From Apostichopus californicus (taxonomy: Eukaryota > Echinodermata > Holothuroidea > Aspidochirotida > Stichopodidae), in the NCBI GenBank assembly GCA_020650975.1, contig JAIPMN010196265.1, positions 1 through 40,216 of the forward strand: 40,216 nt of DNA, written 5' to 3'. The position numbers and the translations under genes are program-made. Below are positions 21,128-30,344 of the stretch, in pieces (positions within the stretch are counted from its first letter, which is position 1; the number at the start of each line of letters is the position of its first letter). Below the pieces are notes generated by a model. It had not been told where the DNA came from. It made no database searches and saw only the letters and a list, made by a program, of their open reading frames with translations.

Positions 21128-23034
21128 TTAAAATGATGAGTCAGACTCGGTGTCAGAGTCTTCATTTGGAGATGCCTGGTTCATCCAAGATACATCCAAC
21201 CTGTCCGGTTCAGAGGAAGCACCTAGCTTCTCCGAAACACCATGTTCCTCATCCTCAGCATCTTCTAGGTCCGAGGTGCCACTGTTGATCTCTGGGTCAG
21301 ACCCCCCATGTGTCAGAACTGCTGCTACTGCTGCTGGGATCTTCTTCTGTGTCAGCTGTGACATCTAGGTTGTGCCTTATCCAGGTTGTGCCTTGGTCTC
21401 TTCTCGACTGGAACGGATAGTTCTATCCTCTGTTTACGTCGTTTCTTCTTCATGTACTGATCTAGAGCATCATCGATAATTGCCTTTCTCTCTGTCTCCA
21501 ACCATATGCGAGCATTTGCTTTTATCAGCATCAGGTCCTCCATGTGTGTTTCAGCGAAAGCCTCCGATCAGACATCATGGAGATGAGCACACTGAATACT
21601 GATTCTACCATCGATTTCCTTACTCCTATCGCCATTACAACATCTATGAGTGAGCATAAGTTCGGGAATTCATACTCCTGTACTGCAGGACCTGCCCCCA
21701 CAGATCGCATGTCGGAAATCCCTGATAGTAATTTCTCTGTACTACCTTCATCAGGTTCCACTCTCGCTTCATCTTTCGTAGATTTCGTATGATTCGTAGC
21801 CCACAGCTTCAAGTGTAGTAGGAAAGTAATCACTTATGGCCTCCAGAGATTCCACTTCAGATGATGAATCATCAATCCTCCAGTTGGCCGGGTTTATCCA
21901 CTGCATATGCTTATACAGGTCATGGGTAAATGAAGTAAACTGGTCATCCAAGCACTGGCACAGATCAGATAGTGCATTTTGTTTGACTGTGCCAATGCCA
22001 GGCGTCATCGCAATTCCAGCTTGTCGGTGGGGTGGTGCATGAACCATCCTGTCTAGGGTGACCTGCACAAACTCTCGGTTTCCCGATCTAATCTCAGCTT
22101 CGTCATCAACGGTGTAGCCAGCATTTTTTCACAGGGTCCTCAGAGTCTTCAACCTGTAGCTCCTGGATACGTAACTTGGTCTGCTCTAGGGCTGGCATCA
22201 CTTCGAAGGCATGTAGTTCTCCTTTCTCAACTTTCAGGGACAAAGCAGAGACAACATCCAGTATTTCCAAGAACAGACAGGTGGCAGACAGGAAGTGAAG
22301 AGATCGAAGTTTCTTCAAGATACCATGCAGTTTTGCATTCAACGAGCTGTGCTGCTGGTTGTCAATAGAGTTTTCGATGGCCTGTGCAAGGATTATCCAG
22401 TTATTCAACAGGATGCGGACTCCATCTCTCTGGTGACTTACGAACCGCGTACCGCGAACCTTCGGAAACTGGTAGACCTGAACCCCGAGTTACTCAAAAA
22501 TGTCTCTTGAATTTACCTGATCTTGTCATCAGGTCTGTTACTTGCTCAAAAATCTTCTCTTTCATCAGAGTGTCCTTGACAGCAAGCTTTAACCAATGAC
22601 AGCCACCAGTGATGTGACAATAAGTGTGGTTACTGCAACATACTCTAATCAGAATGGGTTGATAGATTTGATGTATTTTCAATGAACCTGCTTTGATGAC
22701 TCTCACCATCACCATTTCTTTTTTCCTTTCCTGTCTTCCTTGCTTGGGACCCATCGCTTACAACCGAAAATGCAGCTGCGGACTGCAGCAACTTGGCAAT
22801 CTTTCTGCGAATGGCATCCGCAAGTTCTTGCACAAACTCGCCTGCCCTACGACTGGTGTCTGTTTTGTGTAGCAGCTTGACACCATTCTTTTTCTGCACC
22901 TCAACAAATGTTTTGAATGTGGACAGTGGTAATCCATTCAGGGCGACATAGTATGCAGTTGTCAACATATTTCGGTATGCCTCCCGGGCACACTTGTTTA
23001 TGGCATCATGAATAGCAGGCACCACAGCATATGC
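21128..23034 (-). pseudogene. hAT transposase main body (ZNF862-like type), frameshifted
   Basis: A strong acceptor (ttattcccacag) at 23035 opens AYAVVPAIHDAINKCAREAY, then TAYYVALNGLPLSTFKTFVE, RAGEFVQELADAIRRKI and FSVVSDGSQ, the region carrying the first catalytic aspartate. A shift near 22730 leads to MVMVRVIKAG, CHWLKLAVKDTLMKEKIFEQ; further pieces are 22408-22106, 22068-21769 (QWINPANW..., typical 'ifdp..W') and 21833-21531 with SMVESVFSVLISMMSDRRLS, the C-terminal dimerisation motif. It ends with a basic KKKRRKQR block and a Ser/Asp-rich tail to TAA 21130-21128. At least four shifts or stops. The acidic tail may be a lineage feature. Confidence 0.75.
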
Positions 23035-23138
23035 CTGTGGGAATAAATTAATACAATGGAAAGTGCTCCAGCTGTTTTCAGCATTTAATTATTGAAAGAC
23101 CCAAAAACAAATGCCAGCATTTCAGAAAATATCGGAAT

Positions 23139-23435
23139 AGGCTCCAAATTTACCAATGCTACAGTGTGTTAGGCTATAAGTTTCACCATCTTCTTACTGT
23201 TCAGAGCGAAAACTATAATTTGAAAATATCAGATGATACTTGTACATAGAAAATCTCGGTATAGGCTCCAAATTTACCTATACAACGGTGTGTTAGGCTA
23301 TGAGTTTCACAATCTCCTCGTTACTATTGGGAGCGAAAACACTATCATTTGAAGATTTCGGATGAAGCATGTACATACAGGCTCTAAATTGCCTGTTTAT
23401 ATGACAATGTGCAATATTGAAAACTATAAATTTCG
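23139..23435. repeat. ~120-bp tandem repeat, about 2.5 copies, inside a transposon intron
   Basis: The phrase aggctccaaatttacc starts at 23139 and 23263, with a weaker third copy (aggctctaaattgcc) at 23379, giving periods of 124 and 116. Each unit also has gtgtgttaggctat.agttt and gagcgaaaac. It lies in the intron between the finger exon and the main body of the hAT transposase. Confidence 0.8.
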
Positions 23436-23669
23436 CTGTAGTAGCCTGTCAGAACAGGCGACTGGAGGGGAAGACCTATACTGTTTTACATATCAGAAGA
23501 CACTGTAAAACACGTATGTGACAGGTAGGTACTGTTTAATCCATCCAATAATAATTTGTGTATCAGTCACTCAGATAACCATGAGTCTCTCCGTGATTGG
23601 AAAGGAAGACATAAAATAAAGGCTGATTGAAGGTTCAACTTTATTTACTCCTACATATTGTTTGCCTAC

Positions 23670-23915
23670 CTTTCATGAGAGATGCCTCGTTGCCGTGTGC
23701 TTGCTGATGAACAACGAGCCTGTGGCGAAAGCTTTGATGTCATCCTTTGCCTGGCCTCGAATCCTAGCATCACTTGTGATTTTGTCGATGTGGGTGCGAC
23801 AAGCAGTGCACCAAATTTTGGTTACCATATCACGCCCATTCAAGTCGTCTGTCTCGTAACCAAAAGTTGGCAAATTCCACCGCAAGAACGTTGATAATTG
23901 CACTGGATGCGCCAT
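23670..23915 (-). pseudogene. hAT transposase exon 1, BED/TTF-like zinc finger
   Basis: An ATG at 23915 opens MAHPVQLSTFLRWNLPTFGY, followed by KIWCTACRTHIDKI and, 35 residues later, ISKHTATRHLS. The C-x2-C and H-x4-H spacing with a preceding K.W matches the BED/TTF-type fingers found at the N-terminus of hAT transposases and of ZNF862-like proteins. A TGA (23675-23673) falls one codon before a good donor AAAG|GTAGGC, so the exon border is nearly intact but the frame is broken. The intron to the next exon (23035-23669) contains a 120-bp tandem repeat. Confidence 0.65.
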
Positions 23916-24319
23916 GATTACAAATTATTGAAGCTGACCTCCCGAACTTCCGAAGAAATCACAACAGATTAGCCGAAGTCATGCAGTACGACATGTTTTT
24001 TCCCTTTAGTGGGGCCTGCACCAATCGGCACTGCTGAAAGTTACAACAGTGTACGTAGTTCGTCCACACTGACGAAATCACACGTGTTCAGAACGCAACC
24101 TCCCGCTGGTACATATCTGTCGTGGCTTACACTGTATTGCAGCCATACCGGCGTCTGACTGATGCGTACGTGACTCATATAAACGTACGAAAGGGACAAG
24201 AAACTGTACAGCTCCAGGTGGTTCAGATCGGAATAACCGAGGATACTGTGAATGTTGAAGCGAGTGACCGCACGCAGAGCTCGTGGTTTGTTTTATCATG
24301 TGAGGTGCGCAGTTTAGTT

Positions 24320-24432
24320 GCTCTCCTTAGGGAATTCAGGAGAGTATTGCGCGTTAGTAAGATTTTAGGAGCGCTCCGAATTGCTCTCGCGGATCGAATT
24401 TAAGGAGCGCGATTGCGCTGTCGCTCCTTATA
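24320..24432. repeat. Right subterminal hairpin cluster of the hAT element
   Basis: GCTCTCCT...AGGAGAG (about 24319-24349), AGGAGCGCTCC (24367-24377), GCTCTCG, and GGAGCGC...GCTCCT (24402-24428) echo the left cluster with small changes (GAGAG to GAGCG). The similarity of the two ends independently confirms the element's borders. Confidence 0.7.
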
Positions 24433-24444
24433 AATGAAGACCTG

Positions 24445-25855
24445 GATTTTTAACTTTACAACCTTTGCCAGCAATATTGTTTCTATGAATGTTAACTAAG
24501 GTGTGTGCAGGAGGAAACCTTTGACATTAAGGAAAGTCCCATTCTACAGTGAGAGTGACTGAAAGCGGCTAAAAATTACAAATCCTTAAACGGGAAAGTC
24601 CTACTTGTACAAGGAGAAAATGGTGTATGCCTTTTAGGCAATTGTCCCAATTCTTTACCCCAAAAATTTACTTGGCTCAGCTGGCTGCCTAGATTTTGTC
24701 CATATACTTACCTGCATGTTTGCTGAATTACTTAAAGATAGAACATTACAACAGTTTTAGCATATTCACTTCTGTTCAACTGGTTACAGTCAGTTCACGT
24801 ACTGAGCCCAATAAGTAAAGAAAGGTGACCATATTTTGGACTATATAGCATAACTCGTTTCAACATAGATTACGAATCCAATGGTTCGTTTGACGGAAAT
24901 GTAGCCGAAATATCGAAGCGTGCTCTCGTCAGTTTTATTTCTTTTCAAAGCAGATCGCATTTGCACGTACCTTGCGTGCATCTCCCACATTGGCGTACTT
25001 GTACTTTTGTAGTACTGCTACTCCAGTGTTAAAGGTTATTTTTTACTGCAGTACGGCAGTGAATTTTGTATAATCTGTGATAAATTCCAACATGCGAGTA
25101 CGCATATCGGTTAGACATAGACTAGGCGTACTGTAAGGATACAGTCTACAGGCGTTGTGTGTCGCATGTAATAACTTTCCTGCTGAAATCAGCGAGTCAA
25201 GGTGCAATATTCTAGGTCACGTTGGGCATATATAGGCTAGGCTTTCGTACTCGATAAGATTCATGTTTACATTTATGTTAGACAGTTAGTAGGCCTAACG
25301 TATCTAAGCTAGTGCCTTAGGCCTTATATCAATAGGTTATTAATAGGGCGTATGTTAAGTGGTATACAGCTAGTCACGACGAGTATGTAAAATTAATCAA
25401 GATATATTATACTTCAATATTTGGTCGAATGACTTGGGCTCCTGCAGAGGGTGGATATCATGTTAGGCTATATATGTTGCAAACTGGAGTGTCAATAAAA
25501 ATATCATGGACTAATTTAATACTTCAAGATTGAGTATGAACGATGCCAATTTGTAGGCCTAGCAACTAAAACAGTAGACTTCCATAGGCCTAACATCATT
25601 TCATTTCAAATGAAAGGGTCATAAACATCAGTATTTCGTTGTAGGCCAATGCCTAGGCTTTGAGAATATGATAAAAATATCAGCTGTTCTTACTTAATAG
25701 TGCTACTGCTAGGCATATTTTTATTGTAATTATGTAAAATAATATGTTGATTTACCTTGAATCTTGAGGAAAACAATTAAGAATGCGCCAAATTTTACTG
25801 TACAAATTCTCGGTTGATGCATACACACGTTCTCTCTGACCCTGACCTATAAATA
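24445..25855. other. No gene recognised; TAGGCCTA-rich stretch
   Basis: No coding sequence seen in 1.4 kb. Between 25230 and 25670 the words taggcct, ggcctaa, gcctagg and taggct recur about ten times, far more than base composition suggests. The rest is AT-rich. Confidence 0.5.
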
Positions 25856-25857
25856 TC

Positions 25858-26522
25858 AAAAAAATACCGATTTTAATAGACATATAGCAGTTGAAATCGA
25901 TGATATGTCAAATTAAATCTGTATATGTCATTTTAAATCCACATATAGCTATTTAATTCGACTTATACCAGTTTTAGTCGACATATATCGATTTAAATCG
26001 ACGTGATGTATCTTCACATCGGGATTTGGAATATGTTAATGAGGTAAATCGACTATATGTCGATTTAAATAGGTATATGTCAATTTGAGTTGCTAGAAAC
26101 TGGTTTAAGTCCAAGGAAATTGACTTGTACCGATTTAATTCGAAATATAATCTATTTAAACTGGTAGACAAATTCACATATACCGATTGATTTTACATAT
26201 CATCGATTTAAATCGGTATATGTCGATATAAACTGGTAGAAGTCCATTAAACTGGTATATGTCGATTTAAAATGACATATACCGATTTCATTGACATATC
26301 ATCGATTTAAACTGGTATATGTCGATTTAAATTGACATATACCGGTTTAAATTGACATATCATCGATTTAAACTGGTATATGTCGATTTAAATCGATGAT
26401 ATGTCGAATTAAGCTGGTTTATGTCGATTTAAATCGGTAGAAGTCAATTTAAACTGCTGGAAACAGGTATAAGTCGAAGGAAATTGGTATATGTCGATTT
26501 AAATCGGTATAAGTCGATTCCC
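25858..26522. repeat. 20-bp-phased palindromic array (CGATTTAAATCG type)
   Basis: Imperfect units alternate 'gtcgatttaaa' and 'ctggtatat', often as true palindromes (cgatttaaatcg at 25989-26000) and with both orientations interleaved (tatgtcgattt / aaatcgacata). Between 26207 and 26518 the TTTAAA-type centres fall about every 20 bp, with one 30-bp step near 26448-26478. The left part is more diverged. Open frames here are by-products. Nothing indicates a gene. Confidence 0.85.
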
Positions 26523-26589
26523 CACGATTTGAGACTGATGGCCCGCCATAGGCTTGAAGTATACGTGATCGGCTGCAAACACGTTTAGG

Positions 26590-27781
26590 AAGCCGTGTGG
26601 GACAAACACCGCATAATATATCCGCGTATTCATTTGAATATATACGAGTATAAATTCGAAGAAAAACGTGTATATATTTAAGGTCTAAATATATCCGACT
26701 TTTAATTCGAATATAAACACGAATTAATTCGAATACAGATGAGGATTCATTCCTCAAACTTTTCACTCAAAATGTATTAACAAATGTCAGAATCTTGATC
26801 TATTATCTCCAAATGTTGACTGTTAAATTCAAAATCGTGACATAAAAGGTACAAAAAATGGTGAAGATTTTGATCTGAAACGTTTAACCTTAAAAAGGAA
26901 TATTTTATTATTTGTAATATTTGAATATACTTAAGCCTAAAAAAAAGGATTTTCCTTTTAATCTAAAAATTTTCAGATACAAAGTAACTAATTATGATAA
27001 CAAAATCAACATTTTCAGATTTTACTACTTTTTCTCCTTCCTATGTTCCTATTAAGCCTCCCTGTGTAGTAGACGAACTTTCAGGGGTAAGATTGAGAAG
27101 GGTCGCTTAGCTTCCTTCATCCTGAAAGGAAGGCTTTCATGATATTTCATACTTTTGACTACTTTATTTGATTTTTCGGGTTACTCAAAGTGGGGGTGGG
27201 GGGGGGGGTGGGGGTTGTGGAGTGATTGCTCTCCTGGCTACGTCTCTGCAGGTATTAATTCCAATTCTGATCTCAGAACTGTTTCTAGTCTAACAACAGT
27301 CAAATCGAATCTGAACCCTACCTTTTTAGACAGCATTACTGCAATATATAAACTGTGTATTGAACTCTATTCATGTGCAGTACTCCAATACACTGAAACG
27401 TGCATGCTTTTTATTCTTCATACTCATCTATATTGTATTTTATTCTGCCGTTTTACTACATATTATGTGTCATATATATTTTTGGACTGTTACATAGCGT
27501 TTATTAGCACTTTTGTGGATTTTACGCTTTATAAAATATATGATTATTTTTAAATAAATTATTTTTGTATACGCATATTAAGTCATGCTGTTGTCTACAT
27601 TTAGTACGTCAATAGAAACTAACTTTGTAATCTGTCATTTATTGAACTGGCGAGGATATTGTGGGTGACAGCTATAAGACATGCCACGTATGATTTAATA
27701 CGCGTATGTATTCGAATTAATACGAGATACCAATCGTATTAATACGAGGATATATTATGTGGTGTTTGTCCTATATGGCTT
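26590..27781. mobile_element. 1.2-kb inverted-repeat element (MITE or foldback-like)
   Basis: The left end AAGCCGTGTGGGACAAACAC (26590) and the opposite strand of the right end AAGCCATATAGGACAAACAC (from 27781) stay alike through CATAATATATCC and CGTATT, about 45 bp with few, mostly purine transition, differences. Similarity continues weakly outside (CGTTTA..GG) so the true borders may lie 20 bp further out. Inside the ends are palindrome-rich TTCGAATTAATACGAG blocks; the middle (26.8-27.6 kb) has no recognised coding sequence and a 22-base G-rich run near 27190-27212. No transposase is visible, so it would be non-autonomous. Target-site duplication not identified. Confidence 0.65.
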
Positions 27782-28078
27782 GCCATAAACGCGGCGCCGA
27801 TGCAACTTTACTGGATCGAAATGGCCGGTGTTATAGTCATATATGAAACATTTGTAGTGTTTTGAGATTGCAAAGGATCACTGCAGGTGTGACTATATGA
27901 TATAAAGAAGTGACACGTAATCCATAAGTCTAAGCGAAAACCGTTAATTGAAATATGTTATAGAACGATAGTCCGACGGCAAATTTAATTTGCTTCTCAA
28001 TTACCGAGAAATCTTGCAATTTACATTATGAACAGGCCTCTCTCAAAACGGCTTATATACGTACAGTAAGCGATATCG

Positions 28079-28320
28079 GCATGACGCCTCCGGCCCTGCG
28101 GCGGTATGCCGCTTACTTGCCGCCGGTGACGTCTCGGCCCTCATCCGCCGTCGGCAAACCGCTCCTTTACCGAGGGCGGCTTGCCGCCTGTTCACCGCCT
28201 CCGGGCCGAAGGCGGCAGGCCGACGTCGGTAAACCGCGTGCTAGCCGACGTCGGCCCACCGGCGGGTATGAAGCGGTTTGCTGATATGCCGCCGGCGGTC
28301 CTGCGTCGGCTTGCTGGCTG
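28079..28320. repeat. GC-rich palindromic array in AT-rich DNA
   Basis: This 240-bp island is dominated by G and C and CpG-dense, unlike everything around it. Short palindromic words recur: gccgacgtcgg at 28219 and 28244, ggcggtatgccgc near 28100, gtcggcaaaccgc near 28147, ggcggcttgccgcc near 28173, gtcggtaaaccgc near 28225. The 67-codon open frame across it is a composition artefact. It looks like a repeat array rather than a promoter CpG island, since no exon starts nearby. Confidence 0.7.
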
Positions 28321-28378
28321 GGTAGTCCAATTTAGAGTACAGTACTTATGGTAAATTATAACAGGCCCTAATTTCCTG

Positions 28379-28500
28379 TAAGGCCTTTCACAGTACTTTT
28401 TTACATTGTCATAATGCTTGTTTAGCAAGACTTGGCAGGAAAGAAGCAACCTGCCTGGTATAGTTTTCAATCTACAACAATATGTAACTTGAAGCACAAA
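28379..28500. repeat. Diverged duplication, copy 1
   Basis: Shares the ordered words 'ctttcaca', 'cattgtcat', 'gcctggta', 'ttttcaat' and 'atgtaacttgaagcaca' with 28893-29032. Copies are about 515 bp apart and clearly diverged. No coding content seen. Confidence 0.55.
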
Positions 28501-28892
28501 TTTCCTGCACATAAATTACAACGATGTAATGATAAACACCATCAATGACACTTATTTTTATAATATATATGTGCTAATATTTTTGGGGTTAATACAATCT
28601 TTCTTTCACAAATGAGATTTAGATAACTTCTTTCAATAAGTTTGAAGTTAAACTTTCAACTGAATTTATGCTTTACTTGAAAATAATGTCTTTACTGATA
28701 AGTACTCTTCTAAGATGTATTGGTAAAACTGTATAAACAAAGTAGTTACATATTAAAGGCTTCGCTTCTTATGAAGCTCAAACACCAGTATCAAACAGAG
28801 ACAACTAAAACTAGTTGAACAAAGCATTTCAAACACATGGAAGTTGAAGAAGTAGGTAACAAGTTCCAAGACCATTGTTATGCTGAATTACA

Positions 28893-29032
28893 GTAGGCCA
28901 GGAAAGCTTTCACAATGTTTATTTCTTTCACACTGTCATTGTGCATTTCATAGACAATGTTTTCAATATATTACCAAGAAGCAAAGCAATTGGCCTGGTA
29001 ATATCCAAAATAGAATGTAACTTAAAGCACAT
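28893..29032. repeat. Diverged duplication, copy 2
   Basis: Partner of 28379-28500, ending 'aatgtaacttaaagcacata'. It ends 30 bp before the terminal exon of the minus-strand split gene (29062-29193). Confidence 0.55.
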
Positions 29033-29061
29033 ATGTATTGCCTTTAATAGAGATGATGCTG

Positions 29062-29193
29062 CTAGGTACTTCCTTTCGAAAAAGACGAAAAACTGCCTGC
29101 TTTAGACTTCTCGTCCCACAGGACCACAATAAACGGTTGTGGCCTCTCATCTTCATTGATTCCGCTGCAAAACTCTTCAACATTGGTGACGTT
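29062..29193 (-). CDS. Terminal exon of an unrecognised split gene
   Basis: The minus-strand acceptor catacatgttag at 29194 is followed in phase 0 by 43 codons and TAG at 29064-29062. The peptide begins NVTNVEEFCSGINEDERPQP and continues FIVVLWDEKSKAGSFSS. A hydrophobic FIVVLW strand after an acidic helix looks like folded protein rather than noise. It joins in phase 0 to the exon 30044-30168, whose last residues are SFIDIQP. The overall style recalls C-terminal parts of SAMD3-like invertebrate proteins, but I cannot claim that. The frame read by the longer open frame at 29022-29222 is a different one. Confidence 0.45.
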   Translation of the reverse strand, partial: NVTNVEEFCSGINEDERPQPFIVVLWDEKSKAGSFSSFSKGST

Positions 29194-30043
29194 CTAACAT
29201 GTATGAAGACAATAAAACACAAACATGTTTTGACACAATATGATTACAATCCTTTTTCTACTTACTCATACATAAATACAGTAATCATTATTCAATGCAG
29301 CTCCTTGGTTGTTCAATTGATTAGCTGTTCCCTGATGGTATTTCATGCAATTGCTTTAAAGCGAGTTTCTGTTTTTCATTCACATATACATAAGAGAATG
29401 ATGCCAAACATTGACCTTGCTCTATTCTTTTTACTCTTAGAAGATCAAGCACTGTGCGATTCCATGTATAATTTAGTTACATATCTTAAACAAAACTGAA
29501 TGACCATTACTGATCTCCACCAAACACACAAATGTACAAACTATTGGCAACCCACCAATTGTTAAATAATCATGAGAAGTATTGTACACCAAAAATAAGT
29601 TGAATATAGTGTGAGTTTTAGTCAAGATTATGTAAAACAAAATTTCAGCTACCATCGTCATGTAGATAGTCTGAAATAAAAGCCCACACTAATCTGTCAA
29701 TCACAGCAAGTTAAGAATCTGACATTGAATGCCACTTGACCTCTATAAAAAATACTTATTGACTGCCCTTGACTACTCTTAACCTTCTGATCATACCCAA
29801 AAACATACCTTTGTTTGATTCTTGTTATTGTCGAATTACCTCTGACATTTTCAAATTCAATAGCATTATATAGTCCCGATGGACAACCTATTGTACCTAC
29901 TAAGGCTTGAAAAGATTGGCTTTGCATAAATACATGCATATGCACAATGTTTACGTCACCCACACTGTATGTTATGTGACATGAATTCCATATTTATTTC
30001 ACTCAATACACAATAGTTGGGGGTTAATAAATTTTATACTCAC

Positions 30044-30168
30044 AGGTTGTATGTCAATGAAGGATCTGACACTCGAATGTATTGAAGATGAACCCTGTCC
30101 TTTCTTTTTCTTATGGCGACTCTGAAACAGTACAGGTAGTGCAACAAAGGCTGTTTCTTCTTCATCCA
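30044..30168 (-). CDS. Internal exon of the unrecognised split gene
   Basis: Minus-strand acceptor AGCTTTTTTAG and donor CCT|GTGAGT enclose 125 bases, entering in phase 1 and leaving in phase 0. The peptide starts DEEETAFVALPVLFQSRHKK and then KKGQGSSSIHSSVRSFIDIQ. It combines an acidic start, a short hydrophobic strand and a Lys-rich stretch that could be a nuclear localisation signal. No stop in the chosen frame. Both borders are near consensus, making this the best-supported exon of the chain. Confidence 0.55.
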
Positions 30169-30344
30169 CTAAAAAAGCTAAATACCAATCATACAGCAGT
30201 TTAGTAATAAGCTAATGTTTTATATTAAGAAGTAACAGAAAAAGCTCAGTATTTGCTAATTCAAAATGCTAAATATCAAGGTGAAGACACACAAGGAATC
30301 AAATCCCCAAGAAATAATGTGTTGACAGAATTTGAGCTTTGTGT

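Larger units (their letters stand above)
20478..24444 (-). mobile_element. hAT DNA transposon, near full length, 3.97 kb, decayed
   Basis: The left end CAGGCCTTCATTTCTAA (20478) and the opposite-strand right end CAGGTCTTCATTTATAA (from 24444) match at 15 of 17 positions. The 6-bp word gatttt directly precedes the left end and directly follows the right end. Both ends carry clusters of GGAGAGC / GCTCTCC hairpins. Between them the minus strand encodes, in order, a BED-like finger exon, an intron, and a hAT transposase with several frameshifts. The combination of TIR, flanking repeat, subterminal motifs and transposase makes this the most completely delimited element in the window. Confidence 0.85.

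Noticed and set aside
21150-21792. Plus-strand Ser-rich frames opposite the larger hAT transposase
   Set aside because: They mirror the acidic and dimerisation regions of the minus-strand transposase.
25858-26522. CRISPR-like array
   Set aside because: Units are contiguous palindromic repeats with no unique spacers, in a eukaryotic setting without cas genes.
27155-27553. A 132-codon frame inside the inverted-repeat element
   Set aside because: It opens with TTG and crosses a G-rich run and AT-rich sequence; no recognisable motif, so not taken as the element's protein.
28081-28284. Pro/Arg-rich frame over the GC island
   Set aside because: GC-rich DNA lacks stops by composition; opposite-strand frames are open too, and the DNA is repetitive.
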